A stretch of 64,000 nt of DNA from Eubacteriaceae bacterium (GCA_902362435.1 CABIWW010000002.1:1-64000), one strand, 5' to 3'. Shown: positions 17,158-26,348, numbered from the stretch's first letter. The notes: generated by a model not told the origin, from the sequence alone. A program made the numbers and translations.

Positions 17158-18483
17158 ATGAAAACTATAGAAATAATATCCGGAGCGCAAAAAGCGCAAT
17201 TTACTACAAAAAGTGTCACACTTGACGGCATAGAATACTTTTATATAAATATGTCAGACGTGAGAAACGACAGACTCAACCGCGTCTATACATTTGTTTA
17301 TGACAGTGAAGTGAAAGCTGTTCCTTACGAGGAAAAAGATGCAAAAACGCTGGCGGTCATCTTCGGTCAGGTACGCGCTATGGAAGAAAAGCGCAAAGCG
17401 CATGATCGCGCCGCTGCACACCATGAAGAACACACTGCCCCCGGCACAGCAGCTGCTCCGCAGACTTTTGCACCTGCAGCAGATACACCCGTACAGAACT
17501 CTGCCGCACAGTCGCAGACACCGTCAGAAGCCTTCACACCACAGCAGGCACCGGCCAGAAATTTCACGCAGCCGCAGTACGCTGTACCGGAAGCACCGAT
17601 AAACACCACCGCTCCTTACGCAGCGCCGAAAATGCCGGTGGATCATATGACGCAGTACACAGCGCCGGAAATGCCGGCAGAAAAACCGCAGGCAGCAGCT
17701 TTCTATCAGGAAACTTCCCAGACAGAAACTTTTGCGCCTGACATGTACCCGAACACACAGACACCGTCTGCCGAGCAGACACCTTTCACCGAAGCAGCCG
17801 ATCCAAAGGCTGCAAAGAAAGCAGAAAAGGAAAGACTCAAAGCTGAGAAAAAGGCTGAAAAGGAACGGCTCAAAGCAGAAAAGAAAGCTGCAAAAGAACG
17901 TGCAAAGGCTGAAAGGGCTGCACAGAAAGCAGGCAATACACCTCCGACAGAAAATATCCCGCCAGCAAATGCAACCGTATCAGATCAGCAATCAACAGAA
18001 ACTGTGGCAGATATATACACCGAACCAGCACCTGTGGCTGCGGCTGACACAGATCTTTCCGGGGCGACTGTTCCGTCAGAAACTCAGGAACAGGGACTGC
18101 CGAATGAATCCGCTGAAACACCGGCAGAAGCAGCTGAATCAGCAGTCCCCGGAGATGCTGCAGCTGAACCAGATGCCGTCGCTGAAGACACGATCGTTTT
18201 CACGGGCAGCGCTCCGTCATCTGAAATATCACATCCCGATGATTCTGCAGCTGACGCAGACGCCTCATCAGAACTCGACCCGGCCGATGCTGCCAAGAAG
18301 AAAAAACTGAAGAAATCCATTATAACGTTCGGCATCGTAGTCGCTGCCATCGCGGTCATCGCAGTGATATTCTTCCTGATCTTCGGAACATCGAAGGATC
18401 CTTCGCCTGTAAATCCGTCATCGACAGACTCCAACACATATCAGGATGTCGACGAACTGATAAACGATCTGCAGAACAACTGA
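17158..18483 (+). CDS. Unknown membrane protein with KEK repeats and a C-terminal anchor
   Basis: A 441-residue protein I do not recognise. An N-terminal folded part (about 1-85, MKTIEIISGAQKAQF) is followed by a long Pro/Ala/Gln-rich stretch (about 95-215), a lysine/glutamate repeat block (about 220-260, units like EKERLKAEKKA), an acidic Ala/Pro/Ser-rich stretch and one membrane helix near the end (IITFGIVVAAIAVIAVIFF), leaving a 35-residue tail. The start at 17158 has GAGGT 7 nt upstream; the frame runs open to 17128. It diverges from the DivIVA-like gene, and both are low-complexity and charged, which hints at a shared envelope or division role. This is an inference only. Confidence 0.7.
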   Translation: MKTIEIISGAQKAQFTTKSVTLDGIEYFYINMSDVRNDRLNRVYTFVYDSEVKAVPYEEKDAKTLAVIFGQVRAMEEKRKAHDRAAAHHEEHTAPGTAAAPQTFAPAADTPVQNSAAQSQTPSEAFTPQQAPARNFTQPQYAVPEAPINTTAPYAAPKMPVDHMTQYTAPEMPAEKPQAAAFYQETSQTETFAPDMYPNTQTPSAEQTPFTEAADPKAAKKAEKERLKAEKKAEKERLKAEKKAAKERAKAERAAQKAGNTPPTENIPPANATVSDQQSTETVADIYTEPAPVAAADTDLSGATVPSETQEQGLPNESAETPAEAAESAVPGDAAAEPDAVAEDTIVFTGSAPSSEISHPDDSAADADASSELDPADAAKKKKLKKSIITFGIVVAAIAVIAVIFFLIFGTSKDPSPVNPSSTDSNTYQDVDELINDLQNN

Positions 18484-18616
18484 TTTCCGTATAAAAGCCC
18501 CGGAAACAGAGCATATATCAAAGCTCGCGATCCAGAGCCGATCGTTTTCAGCATGAACATGCTGAAACAGCCGTGGGCTGAGACTTTACACATAAAAAAT
18601 CTTAGCAAAAAAATGT

Positions 18617-18644
18617 CCCCGCGTTCAAACGCGGGGTTTCCTTT
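18617..18644 (+). terminator. Terminator of the KEK-repeat protein gene
   Basis: CCCCGCG (18617-18623) and CGCGGGG (18630-18636) with a 6-nt loop, followed by TTTCCTTTC. On the minus strand the same hairpin is followed by ACATTTTTTT, so it may also stop the convergent gene at 18729. Confidence 0.75.
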
Positions 18645-18728
18645 CTACAAAAAACAAGCTGCCATGACAAGCACCCTGCAGTGTCCAGCCATGTGCAGCT
18701 TTTTACATATCTGCATTATTCACATCTG

Positions 18729-19787
18729 TTATCTGTCCGGATGACATCTGCCGCAAGGCTCGTATCCCGCGTTTTCTGCGGCATCCACACTCATGAAATA
18801 CACCCGGTTCTTTTCATCAGGCAGCCCGCCGCAGCTCGGCAGGTGATATTTTTTCGAATTCACATTTCCTATGTAGTTCGCTTCCTGCTGATCCTCGTTG
18901 TAGGTTCTGTCCGACTTCTTTCCCTCACAGTTGAAAGTTATCTCACTTCCATCATCGACCGCGATCACCGTGCCCTGCTCATCCGTCCTGAAGACCTCCG
19001 CCCCGAGGTCATTGAACCTGCTCAGCGCCTCCTCGTGCGGGTGGCCGTACATGTTGTCCTTTCCGCATGATATCACCACATATCTGGGATTCACCTCGCG
19101 CAGAAAGTAATAGCTGTTTGAGGTGCTGCTGCCGTGATGCCCTGCCTGGAACACGTCTGCCTCCAGATCCGCGTCGCTTTCTATAAGCTCTCTCTCGGAA
19201 GAGGAACCGGCGTCGCCTGTAAACATGAAGCTGTTATCGCCGTGTGTCACTTTCAGACATATCGAATCGTCGTTCGCATCGTCGTGCTCTCTCACCGGCC
19301 CGAGAAAATCGATCCGGCACTCTCCCAGCTGCGCTGTATCCCCCGGTTCCGGAGCTGTCGTCGCGATCCCATTTTCGTCGACCGCACGCTTCAGGCTTGC
19401 GTCGATGCCTTCATCATACCCGTCCATCATGAATATCCTGTCAACGTCCACCGCTGCGATCACCGCTTCCCCGGAACCGATATGATCCTCGTGCGGATGC
19501 GTGAAAACTATGTATTTCAGGTGATCTATGCCCAGTTCCGCAAGATATCCCGTTATAAATGCCGCATCATCCCTGTTGCCCGCATCGATGAGCATCGCTT
19601 CTCCATCCGACACCAGCAGAGTGGAATCCGCCTGCCCTACATCGAGGAAATGTACCGTGAGCTCTCCATCTGCCGAAATCGTCCCGGAACCGCCGCCTGG
19701 ATCTGACGCGCAGGCGCACAGGCTTGCCGCCGCCAGCACCAGACTCACGACAAGCGCCGCTATCCTGCTGAATTTTACTGATCTCAT
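18729..19787 (-). CDS. Secreted metallo-beta-lactamase-fold lipoprotein (ComEC C-domain type) with C-terminal Cys motif
   Basis: A 352-residue lipoprotein: a hydrophobic leader with lipobox LCAC (Cys26), then a metallo-beta-lactamase hydrolase domain with THPHEDHIGSGE, GDAGSSSERELI and AGHHGSSTS, like the ComEC/Rec2 C-terminal domain. A separate C-terminal module (about 300-352) reads IGNVNSKKYHLPSC, then KNRVYF and GYEPCGRCHPDR, a Cys/His pattern resembling the Ada-type metal-binding motif found on secreted nucleases. This suggests an extracellular, surface-tethered nuclease or phosphodiesterase. The start ATG at 19787 has AAAGGAA upstream. It is the last gene of a four-gene minus-strand run from 21662. 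Confidence 0.82.
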   Translation of the reverse strand: MRSVKFSRIAALVVSLVLAAASLCACASDPGGGSGTISADGELTVHFLDVGQADSTLLVSDGEAMLIDAGNRDDAAFITGYLAELGIDHLKYIVFTHPHEDHIGSGEAVIAAVDVDRIFMMDGYDEGIDASLKRAVDENGIATTAPEPGDTAQLGECRIDFLGPVREHDDANDDSICLKVTHGDNSFMFTGDAGSSSERELIESDADLEADVFQAGHHGSSTSNSYYFLREVNPRYVVISCGKDNMYGHPHEEALSRFNDLGAEVFRTDEQGTVIAVDDGSEITFNCEGKKSDRTYNEDQQEANYIGNVNSKKYHLPSCGGLPDEKNRVYFMSVDAAENAGYEPCGRCHPDR

Positions 19788-19908
19788 ATATTACTGTTCC
19801 TTTCTCTGCCTGTCCTGCTGCCGCTCCTGTACGAAACCGCATGATGCCAAACAGCTTTGTCAAATGTTTTTATCAGATAGCTTTACCCGCCAGCTTAAAG
19901 ACACCAGC

Positions 19909-20172
19909 TTAAAGAGTTATCGAGATAAACGTGCCGTCATGACCCTCGATGTGCAGTATTTCCAGGCCTTTGCAGCCTCTGAAAACATCTCTGCATTCCG
20001 AAAATATCAGCGATATCATTTCTCTGCTGACCAGGCAGTCGTATGGCCGGCCAAGCTTTTCCGCCGCCTTGCGGAATACCTTGTCCGGAACTGTTCTGAT
20101 CGCCATGTCGGCCATCGCCAGCGGCACAGGCATCGAAATATCAGTGTCTTTTGTTTTTATCGTTATTTTCAT
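19909..20172 (-). CDS. Small protein of unknown function (87 aa)
   Basis: An 87-residue protein beginning MKITIKTKDTDISMPVPLAM and ending in two short beta strands (LEILHIEGHDGTFISITL). No family was recognised. Its layout (an N-terminal strand followed by P-x-P/A, a helix with two-residue spacing, then a helix and C-terminal hairpin) resembles the 88-residue neighbour at 20198, so the two may be diverged copies. It lies 25 nt downstream of that gene on the same strand, with ribosome-site-like GGGAAAAACGGG before the ATG. Confidence 0.6.
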   Translation of the reverse strand: MKITIKTKDTDISMPVPLAMADMAIRTVPDKVFRKAAEKLGRPYDCLVSREMISLIFSECRDVFRGCKGLEILHIEGHDGTFISITL

Positions 20173-20197
20173 GTCCCGTTTTTCCCTGCTCCCTTTT

Positions 20198-20464
20198 CTA
20201 ATCGCCTATCGATACTCGGAACTTCGCTCCGCCGGACGAGCTCACGTTGACGAGCTCGCCTTCAGTCTCGGCTTCAAAGCATGTCCTGATGATTTCCATA
20301 AGCTCGGCCGTGTCTATCCCCTGGACCATATCGTCCGGCAGCGGCAGCTTTCCCGCCTGATCTATCAGTCGCTTCACAGCTGCCACCGGAAGCTGCAGCT
20401 TTACATCATCTCCCTTCGGAGTGACCGCCGTCATCCTGACCAGCTTTCTGTCGTAAAATGTCAT
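20198..20464 (-). CDS. Small protein of unknown function (88 aa)
   Basis: An 88-residue protein beginning MTFYDRKLVRMTAVTPKGDD and ending VNVSSSGGAKFRVSIGD. No family was recognised. It has an N-terminal strand, a VAAVKRLIDQAG helix, a second helix (TAELMEIIRTCFEAE) and a C-terminal beta hairpin, and looks like a paralogue of the next gene. It lies about 100 nt downstream of the Ntn-hydrolase-like gene with AGAGAGGAAAGTAT before the ATG, so it is probably part of the same operon. Confidence 0.6.
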   Translation of the reverse strand: MTFYDRKLVRMTAVTPKGDDVKLQLPVAAVKRLIDQAGKLPLPDDMVQGIDTAELMEIIRTCFEAETEGELVNVSSSGGAKFRVSIGD

Positions 20465-20567
20465 ATACTTTCCTCTCTATGTGTCTGTGTGTATCTCTGT
20501 GCATTCGCGTTTCTACGCATTTGCATCCCTGTTCGGATACCCGTCTGCGCCTTGCTTCCGGCACGTT

Positions 20568-21662
20568 CTAGCCGATCCTGTTAGTGCTGAGATAATATTT
20601 CGTGATCGTGTCCCAGTCTCGCCTTATCGCTATCTCGGCCGTGAGATCCGTGTTGTTGTAAAGGATCGACCACTGCGTATTGCTGGTGACGTCATCCTCC
20701 CTCGGTTCCTGCGAAGCCGCCCTGAGCGCTTTCCAAGCGACCGAAGCCGTCAGCGCCTCTTTATTCTCGTCGAGGATCTCCTCGATCGCGTCATGACGCT
20801 CTCTGCCATGTCCGTAGATACCGTTTTCCTGATTCGGCTTCACGTGCTTTCTGTACATCTCGTAAAAGTTAGTGACTGTCCTTACCGGCGTCACTGTGAG
20901 CTCTCTGTAAGGGCTGTCACAGTCGTATTCCACCACGCGGCTGTCGCCCGACGCGTCTGTTATATAAAAATGGTAGTCACGTCCGCTTGTGGCGAACATA
21001 TCGTAGCCTCTTATCAGCTGTATCGCTTCTTCTGTAGTCGCTGCTCTGTCAAGCACGAGCCTTATCAGCAGGGTCGTTGCTATCACTGGTCTTCCGGTCT
21101 GCTGTCGTGTCGGTTCGCTGTCAAGAGTCAGCACTGCTATCGAGACGCCTTTTTCATTCATGCCGTCGAGGCATATGAACGGAGCAGTCAGGCATGCGAT
21201 CTTTGTTCTGATGCTGCGGTCCGCTTCATTGGCGGAAACATTGTCAAGCGCGGCAAATGCGACTGAACGATATCCGTCTTTCGGCGCGCAGTGCACCAGC
21301 AGTGCGGATGTATTGTTCTTGAAATCGTAGTTGCGCCCCATCAGGGTATGCTCTGCCATGTCCTTCATGCAAAACGCACTGCATCCGAAGTTCGGCGCTT
21401 TTATTTTTACCGGCAGCCCCGGCATCGATTCTCTGACAACCGCGTCTATGAACGACTGATCATCTTCTATATCATGTTTTATGATGTTATCTATACTGTA
21501 TCTGTGCCTGACGTCCATACGATACAGGTTGTAGTCTTTGTAAAAAGTCAGCTGTCTAATCGTCGCAAGTGATTTGAATCTCCTGAAATAAAGTCCTGAC
21601 AGCGCTCCTGCTGCAACGCCCAGCCCCGCTGCCGCCAGTGGTAAAATTTTTGATTTTTCCAT
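20568..21662 (-). CDS. Membrane-anchored choloylglycine hydrolase/AAT-like Ntn hydrolase
   Basis: A 364-residue protein with an N-terminal hydrophobic anchor (about 6-24) and a domain of the linear amide C-N hydrolase (penicillin V acylase, bile salt hydrolase) and acyl-transferase superfamily. The candidate nucleophile is Cys94 in NFGCSAFCMKD, followed by the family motif LMGRNYDF and later DGMNEKGVSIA and a conserved Asn/Gln-W pair near the end (SNTQWSILY). In this superfamily the Cys becomes N-terminal by autoprocessing. Here a 93-residue leader would have to be removed, or the protein acts without processing. Substrate unknown. The start at 21662 has GGAGAGG upstream, inside the repeat element that precedes the gene. 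Confidence 0.78.
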   Translation of the reverse strand: MEKSKILPLAAAGLGVAAGALSGLYFRRFKSLATIRQLTFYKDYNLYRMDVRHRYSIDNIIKHDIEDDQSFIDAVVRESMPGLPVKIKAPNFGCSAFCMKDMAEHTLMGRNYDFKNNTSALLVHCAPKDGYRSVAFAALDNVSANEADRSIRTKIACLTAPFICLDGMNEKGVSIAVLTLDSEPTRQQTGRPVIATTLLIRLVLDRAATTEEAIQLIRGYDMFATSGRDYHFYITDASGDSRVVEYDCDSPYRELTVTPVRTVTNFYEMYRKHVKPNQENGIYGHGRERHDAIEEILDENKEALTASVAWKALRAASQEPREDDVTSNTQWSILYNNTDLTAEIAIRRDWDTITKYYLSTNRIG

Positions 21663-21670
21663 TACCGCCT

Positions 21671-21790
21671 CTCCTTTCATTTATTTGTCGATCGCAGATC
21701 GACATCAGGTTATCCCTGCAGGGACAGCGCATAGCGCAGTCCCGCAGCAGAGGGTTCATTAGTTTGCCGGCAAAGTCGCCGTAAAGGTCA
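21671..21790 (-). repeat. Hairpin/RBS repeat family, site A (two units)
   Basis: Two tandem units of an about 50-nt element lie upstream of the Ntn-hydrolase gene. Unit near the gene, on the minus strand: GGATAACCTGAT, hairpin GTCGATC-TGC-GATCGAC (21687-21703), AAATAAATGAAAGGAG, whose last bases form the ribosome-binding site. A second unit (21751-21790) has the hairpin CGGC-GACTTT-GCCG and the same AAACTAATGAA tail. Related units lie before secA (site B) and thiD (site C). Confidence 0.7.
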
Positions 21791-22091
21791 CACCTCTGTG
21801 CACATCTCCGGCACCGATAAAAATCCGGGCCGAGAAGTGCTGCCTATATATTAGCATACATCTTACGATTAATATAACCATTTTATGCCTGATTAACACT
21901 AAAAAATCACAAAACCCTGTCTGCCGCTGAGTTTTTTGCATTGTGTCCCTCGCCTGTTTTCTTGCTTTGAGGAAAATTATATTTTTTATCCCGATACCAC
22001 ATTTGGCAATACCAGATTTTTTTCAGCTTTTGCACAAAAGTCACGGGAATCGAGCGGGATCAAAGAATGACCGGAGGAACTTCAAGAAAGC

Positions 22092-22130
22092 AAAAAGCAC
22101 GTTGAAATTTCAGTGTTTCAAACGTGCTTT
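22092..22130 (-). terminator. Terminator of tRNA-Ala
   Basis: On the minus strand AAAGCACGTT pairs with an AACGTGCTTTTT arm across a short loop that itself can pair (GAAA/TTTC). It begins 12 nt after the tRNA-Ala CCA end. Confidence 0.75.
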
Positions 22131-22141
22131 CATATTAAAAC

Positions 22142-22217
22142 TGGTGGAGAATACGGGGGTCGAACCCGTGACCTCATGACTGCCAGTCATGCGCGCTCCC
22201 AGCTGCGCTAATTCCCC
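22142..22217 (-). tRNA. tRNA-Ala(GGC)
   Basis: Full cloverleaf on the minus strand. Acceptor GGGGAAT (22211-22217) pairs with ATTCTCC, discriminator A and encoded CCA (22142-22144). The anticodon stem CATGA/TCATG carries loop CTGGCAG, anticodon GGC. The T-loop GGTTCGACCC is canonical. It has its own promoter and terminator. Confidence 0.96.
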
Positions 22218-22259
22218 ATATTTTTTATGCCTGCTGGCTGACCTCTCCCCCTGTAAACG

Positions 22260-22288
22260 ATTATATATCATAAAAGCCGTTTTTTCAA
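22260..22288 (-). promoter_or_regulatory. Promoter of tRNA-Ala
   Basis: -35 TTGAAA (22283-22288), 17 bp, perfect -10 TATAAT (22260-22265), about 40 bp upstream of the tRNA. Confidence 0.75.
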
Positions 22289-22479
22289 TATTCAGATCGT
22301 CTTTTCCTCTGCCGCAGCATTTTCAAATGCCCTGAAAATGCTCTAAGGATGAAATACAGAGGGCAGTTCTTATCTGTAGCGAAAAACTTTTTCGATCAGA
22401 GAAGATCCGCCCCGTCTGTAAATCATACCAGATTCAGAGTGATCTGACCGGCGCCTTTTATAAACGCACCGGCCATTCG

Positions 22480-23682
22480 TCAAATCCCAAGAGATTCTAC
22501 TATCGCATCAGCCATCTGTTCCATCTCTGCTGCACTGCTATCACTCAACGTCGAAAGCACTGTCACTTTTTCATTCAGCACCGTCATCTGCTTCATCTCA
22601 TCTAGCAGCTCCTCCATCAGCACCCCTGCCTTTGGAGCCCATGATCCGCCTTCCATGATAGCGACCGTACGATCCTGCATGTTCAGCGCTTTCATATCCA
22701 TCAGATAATTGTGCATCAGCGGATATATCCCCAGGTTGTACGTAACCGAAGCCAGCACTATATGACTGTATTTGAAAGTCTCAGCAATCAGATGAGATAC
22801 ATGCGTGTTCGAGACATCATACACTGCGATCTTTTCAACACCCTTTGCCGTAAGCATCGAGGCGAGCCGCTGCGCTGCGCTTTCCATATTGCCGTACATA
22901 GATGCATAAACTATGAGCACCCCGTTCTCCTCCGGTTCATATCGGCTCCACTTGTCGTACTTTTCGATAAAATATCCCAGATCCTTACGCCAAAGCGGCC
23001 CGTGAAGCGGGCATACCATTTTTATATCGATACTCCCCGCCTTCTGCAGCAGAGCCTGCACGTGAGGCCCGTATTTCCCGACTATATTCGTATAGTATCT
23101 TCTGGCGTCATCTATCCAGTCTCTGTCAAAGTCCGCCTCATCACTGAAAAGTATCCCGTCCAGTGCTCCGAAAGACCCGAAAGCATCTGCAGAAAACAGG
23201 ACTCCATTTGTCGTATCAAATGATACCATGGCTTCGGGCCAGTGCACCATAGGCGCCTGTACGAACGTGATCGTATGTTTTCCGAAGCTGATGACATCAC
23301 CTTCCGATACTTCCACCCTGTTATCACCTATGCCGAACCCGAACTGGCTCATCAGCATGAAGGCTTTCTCATTGCTGACAACAGTAATATCAGGGTATCT
23401 CACAAGTATTTCGCCGATCGACGCCGCATGATCCGGTTCCACATGATTTATCACCATATAATCAAGTGAACGCCCGTCGAGCACGCCTTCTATATTTTCA
23501 AGGAACTGCCTGCCGGACGACCAGTCTATCGTATCGAAAAGAACGGTTTTCTCATCGAGCAGCAGATATGAATTGTATGAGACACCTCTCGGTATAGGGT
23601 GGATATTTTCAAAAAGTGCAAGCCTGTGATCGTTTGCTCCTATCCAGTAAAGATCTTCTGTCACCTTTCGTACATTATACAT
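22480..23682 (-). CDS. fprA: A-type flavodiiron protein (rubredoxin:oxygen oxidoreductase)
   Basis: A 400-residue flavodiiron protein. The metallo-beta-lactamase-like domain has all diiron ligands: [10 protein letters not shown], the Asp/His region [20 protein letters not shown] and CPLHGPLWR. The C-terminal flavodoxin domain begins [20 protein letters not shown] and binds FMN. Such proteins take electrons from rubredoxin and reduce O2 (or NO) to water without making peroxide, protecting anaerobes. Its ATG overlaps the end of the acyl-CoA dehydrogenase fusion by 8 nt. As that protein ends in a rubredoxin domain, the two are probably direct electron partners. Confidence 0.94.
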   Translation of the reverse strand: MYNVRKVTEDLYWIGANDHRLALFENIHPIPRGVSYNSYLLLDEKTVLFDTIDWSSGRQFLENIEGVLDGRSLDYMVINHVEPDHAASIGEILVRYPDITVVSNEKAFMLMSQFGFGIGDNRVEVSEGDVISFGKHTITFVQAPMVHWPEAMVSFDTTNGVLFSADAFGSFGALDGILFSDEADFDRDWIDDARRYYTNIVGKYGPHVQALLQKAGSIDIKMVCPLHGPLWRKDLGYFIEKYDKWSRYEPEENGVLIVYASMYGNMESAAQRLASMLTAKGVEKIAVYDVSNTHVSHLIAETFKYSHIVLASVTYNLGIYPLMHNYLMDMKALNMQDRTVAIMEGGSWAPKAGVLMEELLDEMKQMTVLNEKVTVLSTLSDSSAAEMEQMADAIVESLGI

Positions 23683-25606
23683 GCTGCTCCTCCTCTCTCT
23701 TCTTTACTTCTATGAACTGATCCTTGCCTTCGCCGCAGTCAGGACAGATCCATTCCTCAGGAAGCGCCTCAAACAGAGTCCCCGGTGATATACCGCCTTC
23801 CGGATCGCCGGTTTCCGGATCATATTCATATCCGCAGCCCTGGCATACATTGATCGACCATGGCGGGGCTTCTTTTTTCGGCGTCGCTTTTCTCATCTTC
23901 ACCATCGGCGGCGCCGGTTTCTTCGGTTCTCCGTTATCGAGTGCTTTCGTAAGCAGAGGCAGGATTTCCATGAGGTCTCCCACGATTCCGTAATCCGCAT
24001 TTTTGAAGATCGGCGCATTCCTGTTCTTGTTTATCGCAACTATCGTAGTCGCACCTCTGATCCCTTTGAGATGCTGGCCCGCACCCGATATGCCGCATGC
24101 TATGTAAAGGTTGCCGTTGAATTTCTGTCCGGACATTCCCACATATCTGTCAAGAGGCAGGTACTTCAGAGTTTCAGCTACAGGTCTTGATGAGCCTACT
24201 GCTGCTCCGGCCTGGATCGCAAGAGCTTCTATAAGCTTCATGTTTTTCCTGTCACCAATGCCTTTGCCGGCGCTCACTACTCTATCCGCCTCGCTCACAG
24301 GTGTATTCATATCTATTCCTACTGTAAAATCAAACCCCTCTTTTTTCAGTGCCTCAACAAGTGCATTGACCTTGTCCTCAGCCGTTCCGTCATTGAACAT
24401 GATTCTTTTTCTTGCACCTGTGATCGGTCCTTTTCCTTTAACGGCTGCCGTATTTTGCTTAGGCGCTTTGCCGAGTATATGCGACGCTATAACGATCCTC
24501 TGTATCTCGTTTGTCCCCTCGTATATCGTGCAGATCTTTGCATCTCTGTATGCACGCTCGACCTCCATGCCTTTTAGGAATCCGTTGCCGCCGTGCATCT
24601 GCAATGCGTCGTTGACAACTTCAAGACATATATCCGAAGCATACATTTTAGCCATTGCAGACTCCATGCCGTAAGGCTCATGTGCTTCCTTGAGCTCTGC
24701 GGAACTGTAGACCAGGAACCTCGCAGCTCTGAGCTTTGTAGCCATATTTGCGACTTTGAAAGAATTTGCCTGCTGAAAAGCTATAGGCATACCGAACTGC
24801 TCGCGCTCTTTTGCATACTCGACGGCTGCTTCATATGCTCCCTGTGCAATGCCCAGTGCCTGTGCCGCGATGCCGATACGGCCTCCGTCAAGGGTACTCA
24901 TTGCGATCTTGAACCCTTCGCCTTCTTTGCCCAGGAGATTTTCTTCCGGGACCTTTACATCATTGAATATAAGTTCTGCTGTCGCCGATGATCTGATGCC
25001 CATCTTATCGTAGTGATCTCCGAATTCAAAACCTTCCCATCCTTTTTCAACGATGAATGCGCTGATCCCCTTCGTTCCGATATTCGGCGTTGTAACTGCA
25101 AACACGACATAAGTATCCGCCTTGTCTGCATTGGTGATAAATATCTTGCCGCCGTTGAGCAGATAATGATCCCCCTTGAACACTGCAGTTGTCTCTGTGC
25201 CGCCTGCATCACTTCCCGCATTAGGCTCCGTAAGTCCGAATGCGCCTATTTTCTCTCCTTTCGCCAAAGGAACGAGATATTTCTTCTTCTGCTCCTCAGT
25301 TCCGAATGCAAAAATCGGATACGCACCCAGGGATACATGTGCCGAGAGGATAACTCCTGTTCCGCCATCTACTCTGGCCAGCTCTTCTACCGCAATAGCG
25401 TAGGTCAGTATATCCTTGCCTGCGCCGCCATATTCTTTCGGATAAGGCAGCCCCATGATTCCCATTTTCCCAAGTTTTTCTACTATCTCTCCAGGAAATT
25501 CGTTGTTTTTATCCAGCATGAAAGTAATCGGTTTTAATTCCGACTCAGCAAACTCTCTTATTTTTGCTCTGAATTCCTCATGCCGCTGTGAAGTTTTAAA
25601 TAACAT
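23675..25606 (-). CDS. Acyl-CoA dehydrogenase fused to EtfA C-domain and rubredoxin
   Basis: A 643-residue, three-part protein. Residues 1-385 are a complete acyl-CoA dehydrogenase with [15 protein letters not shown], the [11 protein letters not shown] helix and catalytic Glu363 in [10 protein letters not shown]. Residues about 435-555 match the FAD-binding C-terminal domain of electron-transfer flavoprotein alpha ([44 protein letters not shown]). Residues about 585-635 are a rubredoxin with iron ligands C588, C591, C621 and C624. The EtfA N-domain and EtfB are absent. The order suggests electrons run acyl-CoA, FAD, ETF-type FAD, iron, then to FprA encoded next. The ATG at 25606 has GGAGG 7 nt upstream; an upstream GTG at 25612 is less likely. 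Confidence 0.92.
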   Translation of the reverse strand: MLFKTSQRHEEFRAKIREFAESELKPITFMLDKNNEFPGEIVEKLGKMGIMGLPYPKEYGGAGKDILTYAIAVEELARVDGGTGVILSAHVSLGAYPIFAFGTEEQKKKYLVPLAKGEKIGAFGLTEPNAGSDAGGTETTAVFKGDHYLLNGGKIFITNADKADTYVVFAVTTPNIGTKGISAFIVEKGWEGFEFGDHYDKMGIRSSATAELIFNDVKVPEENLLGKEGEGFKIAMSTLDGGRIGIAAQALGIAQGAYEAAVEYAKEREQFGMPIAFQQANSFKVANMATKLRAARFLVYSSAELKEAHEPYGMESAMAKMYASDICLEVVNDALQMHGGNGFLKGMEVERAYRDAKICTIYEGTNEIQRIVIASHILGKAPKQNTAAVKGKGPITGARKRIMFNDGTAEDKVNALVEALKKEGFDFTVGIDMNTPVSEADRVVSAGKGIGDRKNMKLIEALAIQAGAAVGSSRPVAETLKYLPLDRYVGMSGQKFNGNLYIACGISGAGQHLKGIRGATTIVAINKNRNAPIFKNADYGIVGDLMEILPLLTKALDNGEPKKPAPPMVKMRKATPKKEAPPWSINVCQGCGYEYDPETGDPEGGISPGTLFEALPEEWICPDCGEGKDQFIEVKKREEEQHV

Positions 25607-25659
25607 CCGCACACCTCCTTTTTTCAGTTTTTTTTGAATATTTTAATTTGTTTTACGTA

Positions 25660-25688
25660 AGGATAACACAGTTCTGACATAAAGTAAA
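25660..25688 (-). promoter_or_regulatory. Candidate promoter of the ACAD fusion/fprA operon
   Basis: -35 TTTACT (25683-25688) and -10 TATCCT (25660-25665) with 17-bp spacing, 54 bp upstream of the start codon. Both boxes match consensus at four of six positions. Confidence 0.4.
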
Positions 25689-25926
25689 TATACTATACAA
25701 AAATAGTCCTTATTATTTTTTGAATCTTTTTACGTGACTTTCCAGAAAAGTCGGCTTTGCCGAACACCGATCAACGGCAGGCTTTGTGAGACCAGCGTTA
25801 TTGTCTGAATAATATGGCCTGTCGCCCGGCTGCGATAGCGATCCCGCGCCTTAGATCCTGCTGCTGCGTGCGATAATGATGTGCATGATAAGGATACGAA
25901 CGATAGCGATACGGGCTCATGTAAAA

Positions 25927-26109
25927 ACCAAGAATCCCTTGCCTGATGGCTGTTGTTGGTAAAAACAGCAGTTATTCGAGTGTTTTTGTGGGAGCAAATA
26001 CCAAGAATGAAAAATCGATGATTGGTTCTTGGTATTTTTCATGCGAAAAAGCCAAGGTTTTTATGAAAAAGTTACCAAGAAATCATAGGTGAAAGCAGTT
26101 TCTTGGTAA
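25927..26109. repeat. TACCAAGAA/TTCTTGGTA palindrome cluster 1
   Basis: Three inverted repeats lie in the gene-free stretch 25690-26310: ACCAAGAA with TTGGTA (25927-25961), AATACCAAGAA with TTCTTGGTATT (25997-26036, 11 bp) and TTACCAAGAAA with TTTCTTGGTAA (26072-26109, 11 bp). The rest of the stretch (about 25740-25925) holds short GC-rich inverted fragments and no gene that I can see. A related cluster is at 51335-51600. Confidence 0.65.
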
Positions 26110-26286
26110 ACAGGAGCTTTGAAATGGGCGATATTACAGCTATTTTGCTGAATATGATAATGTTATGACCTGATTTTGGTAAATGCCGGGATTTCCAAAG
26201 AGGTGCAGTTTTTTCGATCGCCCTCAGTGATGTATCAAGGTGCTAACCACCCCCGGCAGTTTTAACAGAGCCGGAGATCCGGAGCA

Positions 26287-26310
26287 GGAAATATTGCCAG
26301 CGATATTTCC
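26287..26310. repeat. Short GGAAATATC palindrome, copy 2
   Basis: GGAAATAT (26287-26294) and GATATTTCC (26302-26310) form a palindrome just beyond the tRNA-Thr terminator. It resembles the copies at 14803 and 36957. Confidence 0.5.
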
Positions 26311-26312
26311 CT

Positions 26313-26346
26313 GCATAAAAAAACTGCGATGCTGAGACCGCAGTTT
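26313..26346 (-). terminator. Terminator of tRNA-Thr(CGU)
   Basis: On the minus strand AAACTGCG (26339-26346) pairs with CGCAGTTT (26321-26328) and is followed by TTTTATG. It starts directly after the tRNA CCA end. Confidence 0.75.
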
Positions 26347-26348
26347 TG

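Noticed and set aside
21556..21759. Short minus-strand frame through repeat site A as a leader peptide
   Set aside because: The ATGAA is part of the repeat, but the reading frame is not kept at sites B and C, so a coding role is unlikely.
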